From the NCBI GenBank assembly GCA_028276305.1, contig JAPYWO010000036.1, forward strand, positions 1-8,368: a stretch of DNA of 8,368 nt. The letters are read 5' to 3'. The notes under the pieces were generated by a model that saw only the letters and a program-made list of their open reading frames with translations, had not been told where the DNA came from and searched no databases. Numbering within the stretch: the first letter of the stretch is position 1; the number at the start of each line of letters is the position of its first letter. The position numbers were made by a program, and so were the translations under genes. Positions 1-6,609 of the stretch are shown in pieces. The DNA is from Candidatus Thermokryptus sp. GTDB lineage: Bacteria; Bacteroidota; Ignavibacteria; Kryptoniales; Kryptoniaceae.

Positions 1-339
1 ATCGCCTGGTTTAAATTCATCAACATTTGATGCAAGCACAATTCCAGCTGAACTATAACCCAGTTCTTTATAGTTATCAAGCCGATTCATAACTTTCTTA
101 TAAGTTGCGATTAAACCCTCACGTTTTATATTTTCCAAAACCTGCTTAACGAGATCTGGTCTCATCTTTGCCTTCCCAAATAAAGACGCCTGAGCGGTTT
201 TAACCGAAGTTCTCTCGGTCCCCGCACTAATCAGAGAATAATAGTTTTGAACAAGAATACCTCCTGGAAACAGCTTTATATCCGGTAAATCCTCTACAGA
301 TATCCTTCCCGTCTTTTGATATTGAACTATTTGAAACAT
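1..339 (-). CDS. Zinc-type alcohol dehydrogenase (bi-domain oxidoreductase family), N-terminal part
   Basis: The first 113 codons, from ATG at 339, run off the window at base 1 with no stop. The protein begins MFQIVQYQKTGRISVEDLP and contains SLISAGTERTSV, KAKMRPDLVKQVL, NRLDNYKELGYSSAGIV and FKPGD. This is the N-terminal GroES-like region of the medium-chain dehydrogenases found in polysaccharide loci, where such a domain is often fused to a C-terminal Gfo/Idh domain (known family pattern). Whether this copy carries that second domain cannot be seen. It starts one base after the stop of the upstream GT4-Gfo/Idh ORF. An AAAGG Shine-Dalgarno sequence at 345-349, five bases before the ATG, lies inside that ORF's end, so the two are probably translationally coupled. 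The likely role is NAD(P)-linked sugar oxidation or reduction in the cytoplasm; the substrate is unknown. Confidence 0.88.
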   Translation of the reverse strand, partial: MFQIVQYQKTGRISVEDLPDIKLFPGGILVQNYYSLISAGTERTSVKTAQASLFGKAKMRPDLVKQVLENIKREGLIATYKKVMNRLDNYKELGYSSAGIVLASNVDEFKPGD

Positions 340-340
340 A

Positions 341-2935
341 TTAACCTTTGATAACTCTTATTATTTCATTACACAAATGAGTAACCCAAAGTATATCTTC
401 AGCAGGATAAAAAGGACCTTTATTATTCAAAATGTTTTCCTTTAGCGTTAAATACATTTTGTAATGTCCTTTGTCTCTTCTCATTCTTTTATAACGTATT
501 TTCTTAAAATTATTTATTATCTCTAATTCCCTATAATCACGAAGTTTTATTGTTGTATTATTAAATCTAATCTCAAAATATTCTTCAACGCCATAAAAAT
601 CACTACCAATATCTGTTACTATAATCTCACCCAAAATTTTATCTTCCAACTCAAAAAGTACCGTTGCATTTCCATCATCTCCAACAACTGAAAAATTAAT
701 TACATTTTTACCTGTTAAAAATCTAAGTAGATCAATCCAATGCGTCCAATTACCAGTTACTCGGGTTCCTTGATTTGACCAAAAATACCAGTGGGTTTTT
801 GGAATCTTTAATTCTTTAACAATAAAAGTAATATGAACCTGACCTTTTGAATCCTTCAAAGCATTACGAATAACTTGAGTAAATAGAGCATGTCTCCTGT
901 TATAACCAATATCAATGAAAGCTCCTTTAGCTCTAAGTTCAAACAAAATGTTTGCATCTTCATTAGTAACTGCAGCGGGTTTTTCTATAAAAACTCTTGC
1001 GGTTGGATTGCAATCCAAAACCATTTTAGTCATCCACGCATGATCTGAATGATAGGTAGCAATAATAACTAATGGATTCTTCACTCTTGCGATTTCATCC
1101 ATAATATCTTCAAACCTATCATAAATTGGAAAATCAAATTTAAAATATCGCCTTATAGCTCTAGCCTTATAATCCAAAGCAGCTATTATATCTTTTTTAA
1201 AAAAGTGTAGTGCATATTCCCGCATGTATCCACCAAAACCCAAAATAAAACAACCGTTATCTCTTAGAGAGATACGATTACTTAATATGGCTGTAGATTC
1301 AATCTTAGTTCTGCAAATAACAGTATAAATTTCAGGAAATGGAACTAAATATTGATTATCCTTTAAAATTCCATTTACTAATTTTTCTCTTACATCATCA
1401 GGGCAAGAAGGAACTGGAAGATAATGTTCAAATATATCTAAAGTTTCTGGGGATAAATATATTGAATTAATTCCTATATCATCAAATTTTGATTTAAAAA
1501 ACATAATTTCCTCAGGTTTAAAATACCCTAAATCTCTGGTAAAGCAAAAAAAGATATTTTTATCATGTTTAAATTTCATTATCACAAGATATTCACCTTT
1601 TAAAATTTTTCTCTCAATTAATTTATTTTTTGCCTTATTAATACTTAAACCGATACCTTCTATCACCAAAAATTTTATAAACTTTTTCAATGTATAACCC
1701 CTTAAATCAAACAGTTCATTAAACCTTCTTGGGGGTATAAGTTTTATATCAACCGGTAAAACTTTAAGATATCTCAATTTTTCTCCAAACAAAAAAACAA
1801 TTAATATCTTTCTAAATTCATAAATATGCCTTTCTAGCGTATAAAATTCTCTAAACCTCTTCAAAGAATTCATCCCGAAAATAATCCTCAAATCTCTGTT
1901 ATTAACTAATTTTAATATAGCATCCGCGAGTTGCCCAACATTTCTTTTTTCTACAAGTAATCCGTTAACTCCATCAATAACTGTCTCATCAATCACCCCA
2001 ACATCTTTAGTTGATATAACAGGACAACCACACGACATTGCCTCAAGAATTACAAGTGGTTGTCCCTCATTCCAACTTGGGAAAACGAAAATATCTGTAT
2101 TTTTCAAAAGCTCAAATTTATCTTTTTCTTCCTTTATTTCACCAATATAATTCACTACATCATCAAGTTCTTTCAAATAATTACCAAATCTAATTTCATG
2201 TTCTCTCAAGCTCAAACCCGTTACAGGATCATCACCAAATTTCCCAGCAATATTAACAATAAATTTAGTCCTCGCATTTTCCTTCACAATCTTTATTGCT
2301 TCAAGTAAATCAAATATACCCTTTGATTCACGCAAGTTTCCCAGGTAAGTTATCCTAACAACTGACGTATCATTCTTAGTGCTACAATTTTTATCTTCGT
2401 TAAATTCCCACTCTATGAAATTCGGTAAGACAAAAATTTTATCGGCGGATAACCACTTCTCAAATATATATTTTAGCTTTTCCCCTAAAACTATAGCTCC
2501 GTCAACGCGCTTCATTGTCAAATCTATGAACTTTTGATACAACCAAGATGATTTCTCGTAAAACTTCAGGAAATATGAACCATGCAGGTGAATAAGAATT
2601 TTGGCTTTAAATACACTTGAAATTAAAATAAATAAACCATCGCGAAAATAAGCCCAATGATTTTGGGATATTGGTATATAGACCACATCTGGTCTAACAA
2701 ATATTAGATAATAAATTAATTTAAACAATGACCTCAAGCCAGCATATACATTTGCAAAGTCAAATCTACCCAAGTTGGTTAAATCATCTCTTTTATCTGA
2801 TGTATCAACAACAAATACTTCCAAATCTTTTTCTTGAATAAGTTTTTTACTCAACTTATCAAGATATATCGCGCTCCCATGATAAGGAGGAGGAAACGAA
2901 CCAATGATTAATATCTTAATCTTTGAATATTCCAT
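341..2935 (-). CDS. GT4 glycosyltransferase joined in frame to a Gfo/Idh/MocA-type oxidoreductase
   Basis: One 864-codon ORF holds two enzymes. Residues 1-386 are a GT-B fold GT4 transferase: N-terminal GSFPPPYHG (12-20), HLHGS (116-120), NLRESKG (200-206), and an E-x7-E pair at E290 and E298 in SWNEGQPLVILEAM. Residues 387-864 are a Gfo/Idh-like oxidoreductase: a leading region with DIKLIPPRRFNELFDLRGYT, a Rossmann loop GFGGYM (566-571), EKP (651-653), GYNRRH (677-682), and NWTHWID with H732 and D735. The GT4 would add a sugar to a lipid-linked intermediate and the second part would modify a sugar with NAD(P); both substrates are unknown. I chose ATG 2935 because family members begin just before the KILIIG strand. 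ATGs at 2950 and 2959 are also in frame, and no start has a strong ribosome site. The 5' end overlaps the ligase gene by 20 bases. The fusion is suspicious: it crosses a T7 run followed by a complete internal start signal (see 1774-1797). Confidence 0.85.
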   Translation of the reverse strand: MEYSKIKILIIGSFPPPYHGSAIYLDKLSKKLIQEKDLEVFVVDTSDKRDDLTNLGRFDFANVYAGLRSLFKLIYYLIFVRPDVVYIPISQNHWAYFRDGLFILISSVFKAKILIHLHGSYFLKFYEKSSWLYQKFIDLTMKRVDGAIVLGEKLKYIFEKWLSADKIFVLPNFIEWEFNEDKNCSTKNDTSVVRITYLGNLRESKGIFDLLEAIKIVKENARTKFIVNIAGKFGDDPVTGLSLREHEIRFGNYLKELDDVVNYIGEIKEEKDKFELLKNTDIFVFPSWNEGQPLVILEAMSCGCPVISTKDVGVIDETVIDGVNGLLVEKRNVGQLADAILKLVNNRDLRIIFGMNSLKRFREFYTLERHIYEFRKILIVFLFGEKLRYLKVLPVDIKLIPPRRFNELFDLRGYTLKKFIKFLVIEGIGLSINKAKNKLIERKILKGEYLVIMKFKHDKNIFFCFTRDLGYFKPEEIMFFKSKFDDIGINSIYLSPETLDIFEHYLPVPSCPDDVREKLVNGILKDNQYLVPFPEIYTVICRTKIESTAILSNRISLRDNGCFILGFGGYMREYALHFFKKDIIAALDYKARAIRRYFKFDFPIYDRFEDIMDEIARVKNPLVIIATYHSDHAWMTKMVLDCNPTARVFIEKPAAVTNEDANILFELRAKGAFIDIGYNRRHALFTQVIRNALKDSKGQVHITFIVKELKIPKTHWYFWSNQGTRVTGNWTHWIDLLRFLTGKNVINFSVVGDDGNATVLFELEDKILGEIIVTDIGSDFYGVEEYFEIRFNNTTIKLRDYRELEIINNFKKIRYKRMRRDKGHYKMYLTLKENILNNKGPFYPAEDILWVTHLCNEIIRVIKG
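1774..1797 (-). promoter_or_regulatory. T7 run plus internal ribosome site and TTG start at the GT4/oxidoreductase boundary
   Basis: On the minus strand, T7 (1797-1791) is followed by GGAG (1786-1783), five A, and TTG (1777-1775). The TTG is in frame with the oxidoreductase part and would give MRYLKVLPVDIKLIPP. If the T run had six bases, the GT4 frame would read IVFCLEKN and stop at TGA (1776-1774), overlapping that TTG as TTGA. This mirrors the ATGA overlaps at two other junctions of this operon. I infer that the oxidoreductase was, or still is, separately initiated here. Confidence 0.6.
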
Positions 2936-4292
2936 TACTCTCAACTGCATTTTTAACATTAAGAGCTATAAACAAACATATTCCTATCCATATCCAAAAA
3001 AATGTTCCATGATAAGGACCTTCTAAAGTAACATTAAACATTGCAAATATTGAAACAGATATAAAATTGGAGAAAGATATTATGAGTAAATTCTTTATCT
3101 TTCCTTTGGCTTTCTTGTAAGTCTTTCTAACAATTATAAAAAAAATTGCCAAAAATAAAGTAAACATAGCAAATCCAACCGCTCCAGTTCTAACCAAAAT
3201 AGACAAGAATGAATTATGTGGATCCAACCTTAGTGAACTTCTAAAAAGAATTTCTCTGGGATTGTCACTCCAAACCCACCAAGGAGCTAAATTACTTAAC
3301 GAATAGTTAAAACCAACTCCAATTGGATTTTCCAAAAAAACTTTTAATACATTGTTCCAGTAAAGATATCGCCAGTTGGCATTAGGATCAGATAATTTAT
3401 AATAAACCAAACTTTCAAAATTTTCTGATATTTTTCGTACGATAAAAGCAAACGCGCTTTCAGAAAAAGTAATTATAACAAACGACAAACCGAAGAATGA
3501 AATCAATAGTGCCGTAATTAATTTAAATTTTATTTGCCCTTTATATAATAAAATCAATAATAATACGCTACCTATTAAAGACATAAATGCGCTTCTATGA
3601 CTTGAAAGAACTACAAAAATCAGATTAAGTAAAAGAAAGAACAAATATTTTAAGTCCCTATACTCTATTAAAAAATAAAATGAAATTAAAAAAGAAAAAA
3701 CAGCAAATAAAGAATGATGTCCACCTATAATACCACCATCTTCTGGAATAAATGTTTCATAACCGATAACATAAAGAATGATTATGACAATATTTCTTAA
3801 AACACCAAAATATAAAATAGACTTGAAAATTACTTCTATTTTTTTTGCACCCTCAAAATTTAGAACAATCAAAACGATATAGACAAAAACGGAATAATAA
3901 ACCAAACTAAAATTTCGCAAAACAGTTAAGATATTATCTTCAGATGTTACAGATGGTTTAAAGAAAAGTAAATCGTAAATTAACCTCAATAGTCCCCAAG
4001 ATTGATATGCAAATAAAAACAACAAGGCAACATTTATTATCCCGCTTTTAAAAGTAACCAATTTTCGCCCAAGCGAAGTCCTAACCATAGAACTCAAAAT
4101 TACAGACAACATAATAAACTCGGTAATGTAAATAAATCCAAACTTTATATAGGTAAACTCACGAGCTAAAGTTGCCACTCCTGTGACCCAAAAGACAAAT
4201 AATAGATACACCAAATCTTTCCTGAACAGAGGATAAAGTTTAAACAAATATAAAATTACAAAAGGCAATAATATATAAAACAGTTCACTCAT
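2916..4292 (-). CDS. O-antigen ligase/polymerase family membrane protein (WaaL/Wzy type)
   Basis: This 458-residue, very hydrophobic protein has about ten or more probable membrane segments. A large, less hydrophobic section at about 285-360 would be the main periplasmic loop. Family marks are SSHRSAFMSLI (R233), NANWRYLYWNNVLKVFLENPIGVGFNY-type sequence at 304-330 (R308), and DPHNSFLSILVRTGAVGF around H359 and R368; the HNSFL element is typical of the Wzy_C/O-antigen ligase family. Such proteins transfer an undecaprenyl-linked glycan to lipid A-core or another acceptor, or polymerise repeat units. Sequence alone does not separate ligase from polymerase. The ATG at 4292 overlaps the TGA of the preceding truncated GT2 as ATGA, suggesting coupled translation; no clear Shine-Dalgarno precedes it. 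Its 3' end overlaps the GT4 start. If the membrane-gene remnant at 5475-5609 was once a polymerase, this protein may be the only one of its class left nearby. Confidence 0.85.
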   Translation of the reverse strand: MSELFYILLPFVILYLFKLYPLFRKDLVYLLFVFWVTGVATLAREFTYIKFGFIYITEFIMLSVILSSMVRTSLGRKLVTFKSGIINVALLFLFAYQSWGLLRLIYDLLFFKPSVTSEDNILTVLRNFSLVYYSVFVYIVLIVLNFEGAKKIEVIFKSILYFGVLRNIVIIILYVIGYETFIPEDGGIIGGHHSLFAVFSFLISFYFLIEYRDLKYLFFLLLNLIFVVLSSHRSAFMSLIGSVLLLILLYKGQIKFKLITALLISFFGLSFVIITFSESAFAFIVRKISENFESLVYYKLSDPNANWRYLYWNNVLKVFLENPIGVGFNYSLSNLAPWWVWSDNPREILFRSSLRLDPHNSFLSILVRTGAVGFAMFTLFLAIFFIIVRKTYKKAKGKIKNLLIISFSNFISVSIFAMFNVTLEGPYHGTFFWIWIGICLFIALNVKNAVESNGIFKD

Positions 4293-4886
4293 TTGCTATA
4301 AGAAATTAATTTACCCCCAAAAAGCGCTGAAATAATTGCTCTTATAATTTTTGCCGTGAGTTTAAATTTAAATCTCAAGATAAGAAACTTGCTGAACTTA
4401 ATGAAAATATATACTGGATAAATTAATCTGAGAAAGAAACTATTAAACTGAATATCTGAATATAGACGATAAATGTAATAAGTATTTCTGAACATATAAT
4501 AAAGTTTTACATCACTAATAGTTTTATGGTTAATCTTCGGATGCCTAAATATGCTATCTACACAAACCCCCATTTTATAACCTGATTTTTTCAACCTCAT
4601 TGCATACTCAACTTCATCACCCCATATAAAAAGATCTTTGTTTGGAAATCCAACCTTTGCGATCAGTTCCTTTTTAATTAAAACTGAGTTAAAGAAATTT
4701 GGAAAACCATAATATATCCCATTTTTCACCTGTTTCTTAACTTCTTCAACATTTGAAAAATATCTTCTTGGGATAAAATTTCCCAGAGAATCAACTACTC
4801 GCAGTTTCCATGTTAATTCGGAGGAATTATCAGAGGCTACAACTAAAGAACCAACAATATTTAAATCATTAGTGCATTTATACAAA

Positions 4887-4920
4887 TTCATTAAACAATC
4901 CTTCTCAGGCAAGCCATCAT
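4887..4920. repeat. 34-base direct repeat, copy 1 (in truncated GT2)
   Basis: This is identical at every base to 6203-6236. It encodes DGLPEKDCLM plus flanking bases on the minus strand and ends exactly where the insertion element begins. Outside the block the two GT2 genes differ strongly, so identity at silent positions is not explained by protein conservation alone. Confidence 0.9.
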
Positions 4921-4942
4921 AGAACTCGTCGGGAGCATGGGG
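4920..4942 (+). repeat. Left terminal inverted repeat of the insertion element
   Basis: It pairs with 5455-5478 read on the other strand; the shared core is CTCGTCGG near the outer end and GGGG at the inner end. Read on the minus strand it encodes VPHAPDEF in the chimeric GT2 ORF, the counterpart of VPYVADEI at the transposase C-terminus. Confidence 0.8.
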
Positions 4943-4951
4943 TACAGTTAA

Positions 4952-5485
4952 CGATGGTATTCTGCAAAGGATGTAGTAACTGGGGTTTCTTTCTTTTGTT
5001 ATGCATTTGAACACTCGGAGATTAACTCAATTAGATTTGCACAGGCAATTTTAGAGCATTTGAAAGGGTATGGGATAAATCTTCGTGAAATTACATTTCA
5101 AACGGATAATGGTTCAGAATTTATAGGTTGTATTTTCAAGAAAAAGCCATCTGGATTTACAGAGCTTGTTGAAAAGGTCTATCTTGCAAGACATCAAAGG
5201 ATATTTCACGCAAGAATTGAAAAGGAATTCTACGACATTGAAACATTTAATTCACTTGGGGAATTCTTAAGCAAGGCTTGGACATTTGAACTATATTGGA
5301 ACTTGGAAAGGGAAAATTTAAAGCTGAAGAAAACGCCCTTTCAAATTGTAAAAGAGAAGTGCGCTATATATGACCCGGGGATAGTTAATTTTCAGCCATT
5401 TATCTTGGATGAAGTTAGAACTTTTTGGATACCCCATTATCAAAAACAAAGTGTCCCCTATGTTGCCGACGAGATCAAATCATAA
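4952..5485 (+). pseudogene. Transposase remnant (integrase-core DDE type), 3' half
   Basis: The frame is open from just after a TAA at 4949-4951. It begins RWYSAKDVVTGVSFFCYAFEH with no proper start; the first possible initiator is a TTG at 5060. It continues with QTDNGSEFIG, which carries the second catalytic aspartate (codon 5105-5107), then EKEFYDIETF, a C-terminal segment with LYWNLERENLKLKKTPFQIV, and VPYVADEIKS. The first catalytic Asp region and the DNA-binding N-terminus are missing. By comparison with the usual pattern in this transposase type (from memory), the stretch between ARHQRI and FHARIEKEF is shorter than expected, and the usual third acidic residue of the triad seems lost, suggesting a second small in-frame deletion. 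It is the only plus-strand coding sequence supported here. It is inactive on this evidence. Confidence 0.8.
5455..5478 (-). repeat. Right terminal inverted repeat of the insertion element
   Basis: It is the reverse-complement partner of 4920-4942. It lies inside the last codons of the transposase remnant, whose TAA stop (5483-5485) falls in flanking DNA. Confidence 0.8.
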
Positions 5486-5609
5486 TAAAAAATAGCATTA
5501 TCAAAAATATAAAAAACAAGATAGTGTATTGAGATGAAAGAATCAAATACGAAACTAGTCCACCTAAAATTAAAATCAAAATAAAGTAATATGGATTAAC
5601 TTCTCTCAT
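5475..5609 (-). pseudogene. 5' remnant of a membrane-protein gene cut by the insertion element
   Basis: From ATG 5609 the frame gives 44 residues, MREVNPYYFILILILGGL followed by LVSYLILSSQYTI and a second very hydrophobic run ending FFIMI. The stop TGA (5477-5475) lies inside the element's right end, so the original gene was longer. Two membrane helices directly after a short polar start resemble the N-terminus of Wzy/O-antigen-ligase-like or other multi-pass proteins, but this is too short to identify. The same frame is open upstream to within the end of the GT2 gene (YSDGLHYYGDKCNFIEKSLSK), so the true start may be further up or have been damaged. The ribosome site before ATG 5609 is weak. 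With the 58 bases before it, this fills the gap between the GT2 gene and the element; nothing else is evident there. Confidence 0.45.
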
Positions 5610-5667
5610 CTTGCTTAAACTCTTCTCTATAAAGTTACATTTATCTCCATAATAATGTAATCCATCA

Positions 5668-6609
5668 CTATAATTGAATTTCTCCAGGTTTCTTTAATTT
5701 ATAGAATAATCCATCTTTCATCCCGACAAAAAATACTTTTGGTCCTATCTGCCCTTTTAGCATCATAATTGTAAAAACAATTAGATTCTTTAACAATTTT
5801 ACCCCAAAACCATAGTGTTTTAACAGTACATAGATTCTATTTCGTATAATGAAATACAATTTTAAATCATTTAAATTCCTATATCCATTACTAGTAGGAT
5901 GATAAAAAATGGCATCTTTTCTTATCTCAACCTTATACCTTTTTTTAATAATTCTGATACTGTATTCAACATCATCCCATTGATAAAACAAGTTCGCTTC
6001 AGGGAATCCAACATCACTAATAATTTCTTTAGAAATAAGAAAACCATTAAATGCTACTGTTAAAGGGAAGTAAACTTGAAACAAACGGATGTTTGTATTA
6101 TAAGGAAACTTGTCAAATCTTTTGTAATTAAAAACGAATTTTTTTGTTCTTGAATCAATAACTAATGGCCCAGTTACTATATCTTTTCTATTTGGCATCT
6201 GTTTCATTAAACAATCCTTCTCAGGCAAGCCATCATCATCCATAAGCCATAACCAATCGTATCCTCTCTCATATCCTCTTTTGACTCCTTCGTAAAATCC
6301 ACCTGCTCCACCTGTATTTTCATGCATTCGGACATAAAATACACTGATATGGTTCCCATCAACCAAATTGATTATTTTGTGTTCAATCTCATAAGGCTCT
6401 GAGATATTGAAAGGTGGCAATTCAGGAATATATCCCTTTTCCTTTAAAAGCTCTGGGGTTCCGTCATCAGATGCATTATCTATAATGTAAATCCCATCAA
6501 CAGGTCTTGTCTGTCTCCTTATTGCCTCAAGACATTCCAAAAGAAGATTTTTCCTGTTATATGTAACAACTATTGCGCAAACTGTTTCTTTTTTGTTTTC
6601 CTTGTTCAT
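5668..6609 (-). CDS. GT2 family glycosyltransferase, GlfT2/rhamnosyltransferase-like
   Basis: This intact 313-residue GT-A protein has CAIVVTYNRK (11-20), YIIDNASDDGT (41-51), MHENTGGAGGFYEG (95-108), the metal-binding WLMDDDG (D124-D126), WDDVEYSIR (211-219, likely catalytic base at D212/D213) and YHP (H237). The C-terminus is basic and amphipathic with no clear helix through the membrane, fitting a peripheral membrane enzyme. DDD followed by WDDxE and a later His is the arrangement of galactofuranosyltransferases such as GlfT2, and the neighbouring mutase-like gene fits a galactofuranose donor; this is inference, and rhamnose is an alternative. The ATG at 6609 overlaps the TGA of the mutase-like gene as ATGA, and GAAAGG lies just before it, so translation is probably coupled. 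The gene ends with TAG at 5668-5670. Its N-terminal half probably shows what the truncated GT2 at 4289-5014 has lost. Confidence 0.88.
   Translation of the reverse strand: MNKENKKETVCAIVVTYNRKNLLLECLEAIRRQTRPVDGIYIIDNASDDGTPELLKEKGYIPELPPFNISEPYEIEHKIINLVDGNHISVFYVRMHENTGGAGGFYEGVKRGYERGYDWLWLMDDDGLPEKDCLMKQMPNRKDIVTGPLVIDSRTKKFVFNYKRFDKFPYNTNIRLFQVYFPLTVAFNGFLISKEIISDVGFPEANLFYQWDDVEYSIRIIKKRYKVEIRKDAIFYHPTSNGYRNLNDLKLYFIIRNRIYVLLKHYGFGVKLLKNLIVFTIMMLKGQIGPKVFFVGMKDGLFYKLKKPGEIQL
6203..6236. repeat. 34-base direct repeat, copy 2 (in intact GT2)
   Basis: This is identical to 4887-4920 and covers codons for DGLPEKDCLM after the metal-binding aspartates. The match breaks at 6237, where the other copy meets the insertion element, and before 6203, where the two proteins diverge. 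Confidence 0.9.

Larger units (their letters stand above)
4289..5014 (-). pseudogene. GT2 glycosyltransferase, C-terminal half only, with a chimeric N-terminus from the insertion element
   Basis: The 241-codon ORF is open but not a whole enzyme. From D33 onward (4918 down) it matches the second half of the GT2 layout seen in the neighbouring gene: DGLPEKDCLM, FPNFFNSVLIKKELIAKVGFP, WGDEVEYAMR (D133, E134), RHP (H158), then DVKLYYMFRNTYY and a basic, hydrophobic C-terminus. Residues 1-32 are antisense reading of the insertion element, and VPHAPDEF (24-31) is its translated inverted end. The nucleotide-binding N-terminal half (VTYNR, the IDN strand, ENTGG) and most of the acidic metal-binding triplet are missing, so catalysis is very unlikely. 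It may still be translated, because its TGA overlaps the ATG of the ligase gene and could support coupling. The intact relative at 5668-6609 shares an identical 34-base block at the break but is otherwise only distantly similar in this half. Confidence 0.8.
4920..5478 (+). mobile_element. Internally deleted insertion sequence with both inverted ends (about 559 bases)
   Basis: The two ends form an imperfect inverted repeat: 4920-4942 (starting TAGAACTCGTCGG) against the reverse complement of 5455-5478 (starting TTGATCTCGTCGG). I count 19 matches, 4 mismatches and one gap, both ending in GGGG. Between them is the 3' half of a DDE transposase gene; the 5' half is absent and the deletion point lies near 4946-4951. 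The element therefore cannot move by itself but might be mobilised in trans if a full relative exists. A possible target duplication is ATCA at 4916-4919 and 5479-5482, but the flanks derive from different genes, so this may be chance. The right inverted end overlaps the end of the transposase coding sequence. I cannot assign an IS family with certainty; the protein resembles IS481/IS3-like integrase-core transposases. Confidence 0.8.

Noticed and set aside
2060..2308. Plus-strand open frame of 82 codons
   Set aside because: It lies wholly opposite the GT4 coding sequence, is rich in Phe/Ile/Lys as expected from antisense AT-rich DNA, and has no recognisable motif.
4916..5482. ATCA (or ATCAT) on both sides of the element as a target-site duplication
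   Set aside because: Four or five bases in AT-rich DNA match easily by chance, and the flanks come from different genes, so I do not list it as a separate feature.
5486..5667. Possible terminator or small RNA in the gap after the GT2 gene
   Set aside because: I found no convincing stem-loop with a T run on the minus strand; the A/T runs here fit coding for hydrophobic residues.
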